Notes under the pieces: model-generated | Database searches by the model: none | Told to the model about the DNA's origin: nothing | Seen by the model: only the letters and a program-made list of their open reading frames with translations | Source: Pseudomonadota bacterium | Lineage (GTDB): Bacteria > Pseudomonadota > Gammaproteobacteria > SZUA-229 | NCBI GenBank assembly: GCA_030836935.1 | Contig: JAUPMA010000036.1 | Coordinates: 1 to 6,688 of the forward strand | Length of the DNA: 6,688 bases | Direction: 5' to 3' | Shown here: positions 5,092-6,688 of the stretch, in pieces | Position numbering within the stretch: the stretch's first letter is position 1 | How the letters are laid out: each line of letters opens with the position of its first letter | Translations under genes and position numbers: made by a program

Positions 5092-6126
5092 ATGGATATT
5101 GCTCAATTATTAGCCTTTAGTGTTAAAAACGGTGCTTCCGACTTGCACCTCTCGGCCGGCCTGCCGCCGATGATCCGTGTTGACGGCGATGTCCGTCGTA
5201 TCAATGTCGAATTCATGCCGCATGAAGAAATTCATGCCATGGTGTACGACATCATGAATGACAAGCAGCGCAAGACCTATGAAGAATTCTGGGAAGTGGA
5301 TTTTTCCTTCGAGATTCCCGGCCTGGCGCGATTCCGCGTCAACGCCTTCAACCACAACCGCGGCGCCGGCGCCGTATTCCGTACCATTCCGTCCAAGATC
5401 CTGTCGCTGGAAGAATTGAATGCGCCAAAAATTTTCAAGGACATTTCCGAATACCCGCGCGGCATTGTGCTGGTGACCGGCCCGACCGGTTCCGGTAAAT
5501 CCACTACGCTGGCGGCCATGGTGAATCATGTGAATGAAAATGAATATGGCCATATTCTCACCATTGAGGATCCCATCGAATTCGTGCATGAAAGTAAAAA
5601 ATGCCTGATTAACCAGCGCGAAGTGCATCGCGATACGCTGGGTTTCAATGAAGCCTTGCGCTCGGCGTTGCGTGAAGACCCCGACGTGGTGCTGGTGGGC
5701 GAAATGCGCGATCTGGAAACCATACGTCTCGCACTGTCGGCGGCGGAAACGGGACATCTGGTGTTCGGTACACTGCATACCAGCTCGGCCGCCAAAACCG
5801 TTGACCGTATTGTGGATGTGTTTCCGGCGGCGGAAAAAGAAATGGTGCGCGCCATGTTGTCAGAATCACTGCGCGCGGTGATTTCGCAAACACTCCTGAA
5901 GAAAAATGGCGGCGGTCGTGTAGCGGCGCATGAAATCATGCTCGGCACCCCGGCGATCCGTAATCTGATTCGTGAAAATAAAATTGCGCAAATGTATTCG
6001 GCGATTCAGACCGGCCAGTCCATGGGCATGCAAACACTGGATCAGAACCTGAAAGAACTGGTTGAAAGCGGCAAGGTTTCCAAGGAAGAAGCACGAACCA
6101 AGGCGCAGAACAAAGATAGTATTTAA
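5092..6126 (+). CDS. pilT: Type IV pilus retraction ATPase PilT
   Basis: PilT is the hexameric cytoplasmic secretion ATPase that powers pilin depolymerisation and pilus retraction for twitching motility, surface sensing and DNA uptake. The 344-residue product has the usual length. It has an N-terminal PAS-like domain (about 1-110, with ASDLHLSAGLPPMIRVDGDVRR), Walker A GPTGSGKST (130-138, Lys136), an Asp box ILTIEDPIEF (155-164) with the catalytic-type Glu163, Walker B DVVLVGEMRD (198-207, Glu204), a His box GHLVFGTLHT (221-230, His222 and His229) and the PilT-specific C-terminal AIRNLIRE (288-295), which is essential for retraction in studied homologues. All key residues are present. The ATG at 5092 has GGGGAG 6 bases upstream. 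pilU follows after 150 bases that contain a palindromic repeat. Confidence 0.98.
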   Translation: MDIAQLLAFSVKNGASDLHLSAGLPPMIRVDGDVRRINVEFMPHEEIHAMVYDIMNDKQRKTYEEFWEVDFSFEIPGLARFRVNAFNHNRGAGAVFRTIPSKILSLEELNAPKIFKDISEYPRGIVLVTGPTGSGKSTTLAAMVNHVNENEYGHILTIEDPIEFVHESKKCLINQREVHRDTLGFNEALRSALREDPDVVLVGEMRDLETIRLALSAAETGHLVFGTLHTSSAAKTVDRIVDVFPAAEKEMVRAMLSESLRAVISQTLLKKNGGGRVAAHEIMLGTPAIRNLIRENKIAQMYSAIQTGQSMGMQTLDQNLKELVESGKVSKEEARTKAQNKDSI

Positions 6127-6140
6127 TTAACAGGCAGCAG

Positions 6141-6203
6141 GTAGCAAGTACGAAGTGGCAAGTCAAAACTTTTCCTTGCCACTTCGTACTTGCAACTTGC
6201 TAC
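6141..6203. repeat. GCAAGT-type palindromic repeat (19-bp perfect stem) between pilT and pilU
   Basis: GCAAGTACGAAGTGGCAAG at 6144-6162 is exactly complementary to 6175-6193, giving a 19-bp stem around a 12-base loop. A second pair, GTAGCAAG (6141-6148) and CTTGCTAC (6196-6203), encloses it in an alternative register; the right arm carries an extra CTTGCAA-like unit. Words from this element recur at 43-80, supporting a dispersed REP-like family. It starts 15 bases after the pilT stop and has no U tract directly after the stem, so it resembles an mRNA-stabilising or attenuating hairpin more than a terminator. Confidence 0.85.
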
Positions 6204-6234
6204 ATTTAGCAACAAAACACACTGCAATAAGTAA

Positions 6235-6251
6235 ACTCGTAAATTACGGGT
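6235..6251. promoter_or_regulatory. Candidate 17-bp palindrome upstream of pilU
   Basis: ACTCGTAA-A-TTACGGGT is an odd-length near-palindrome: five exact pairs (CGTAA/TTACG), one T/G mismatch, then AC/GT. It ends 25 bases before the pilU ATG. It could be an operator or promoter-proximal element for independent pilU expression, but it is a single occurrence with no named match, so confidence is low. Confidence 0.25.
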
Positions 6252-6276
6252 TAAGCGATACTGAACGGAGCTAACA

Positions 6277-6688
6277 ATGGACAGAGACAAGGCGATACGA
6301 TACATGCACGACCTGTTGCGCATGCTCGTGCAAAAAAATGGCTCGGATTTGTTTGTGACTGTAGGTGCGGCACCATCCATGAAAATTGATGGCCGCATGA
6401 CGCCGCTGTCCAATCAGGCGCTGTCCCCGCAACACACACAAACGCTGGTGCGTTCCATCATGAACGACAAACAGCTGGGTGAGTTTGAAGCCAGACAGGA
6501 AGTGAATTTCGCCATCAGCTTGCCGGGCGTGTCGCGCTTCCGTGTCAATGCATTTACCCAGCGCGGTTCCATGGGCATGGTATTGCGCGTGATTCGTTCT
6601 GAAATCCCCAATTTCGATGACCTGGGATTGCCGCCGATTTTGCGTGAAGTGGCCATGACCAAGCGTGGGCTGGTGATTTTTGTGGGTG
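6277..6688 (+). CDS. pilU: Type IV pilus accessory retraction ATPase PilU (5' part, truncated by window end)
   Basis: The frame is open from ATG 6277 to the window edge, giving 137 complete codons. The start has GGAG (6267-6270) at 6-base spacing. PilU is a PilT paralogue that assists PilT-dependent pilus retraction under load. The visible part is the N-terminal domain: LVQKNGSDLFVTVGAAPSMKIDG (17-39), IMNDKQLGEFEARQEVNFAIS (61-81), RFRVNAFTQRGSMGMVLR (87-104) and AMTKRGLVIFVG (126-137). The last residues lead directly into where Walker A should follow. PilU rather than a second PilT is indicated by SDLFVT, the MxGMVLRxI string, DDLGLPPIL and VAMTKRGLV. It is expected to continue well beyond the window. 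Confidence 0.94.
   Translation, partial: MDRDKAIRYMHDLLRMLVQKNGSDLFVTVGAAPSMKIDGRMTPLSNQALSPQHTQTLVRSIMNDKQLGEFEARQEVNFAISLPGVSRFRVNAFTQRGSMGMVLRVIRSEIPNFDDLGLPPILREVAMTKRGLVIFVG

Noticed and set aside
5110..5778. 222-codon minus-strand open frame opposite pilT
   Set aside because: It is a shadow of pilT codon usage; the product shows no recognisable domain, while pilT on the plus strand has every family motif.

Overview
This window is a conserved chromosomal housekeeping region of a Gram-negative proteobacterium. A GspC-type inner-membrane protein, a PilT/PilU retraction ATPase pair and the yggS-proC-yggT-yggU order all point to Proteobacteria. The PilU N-terminus and the overall arrangement read slightly more like Betaproteobacteria (Nitrosomonadales-like) than Pseudomonas-type Gammaproteobacteria. 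That placement rests on remembered family sequences and is not firm.

Layout, left to right. Positions 1-107 hold no identifiable complete gene, only a short repeat (43-80). A type II secretion gspC gene runs leftwards (1010 to 108). A HU-family histone-like gene with a lysine/alanine-rich H1-like N-terminal tail also runs leftwards (1569 to 1141) and ends in a strong intrinsic terminator that separates it from gspC. A 144-bp divergent intergenic region, with T10 and A8 tracts, leads into a rightward membrane-protein gene of the TauE/SafE / DsbD_2 type (1714-2385). That gene converges on a leftward cluster: yggS (5026 to 4322), proC (4171 to 3332), yggT (3268 to 2735) and yggU (2735 to 2445). 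The yggT stop and yggU start overlap by one base. A perfect 20-bp inverted repeat of CACAGAGG type lies between yggS and proC. yggS diverges from pilT (5092-6126) across 65 bp that include a GTGAC-N9-GTCAC inverted repeat. pilT is followed after 150 bp by pilU (from 6277), which is cut off by the window end just before its Walker A motif. The pilT-pilU gap carries a perfect 19-bp inverted repeat related to the repeat at the left edge.

Functionally there are four themes: protein secretion (gspC), nucleoid organisation (HU-like), PLP homeostasis with proline synthesis and membrane-linked accessory proteins (yggS-proC-yggT-yggU), and type IV pilus retraction (pilT-pilU). All complete coding regions look intact. 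I found no new defence, mobile or biosynthetic system. The most notable unexplained structures are the dispersed palindromic repeats placed inside or between functionally linked genes, the H1-like tail on the HU protein, and a gspC gene not closely followed by a recognisable gspD.
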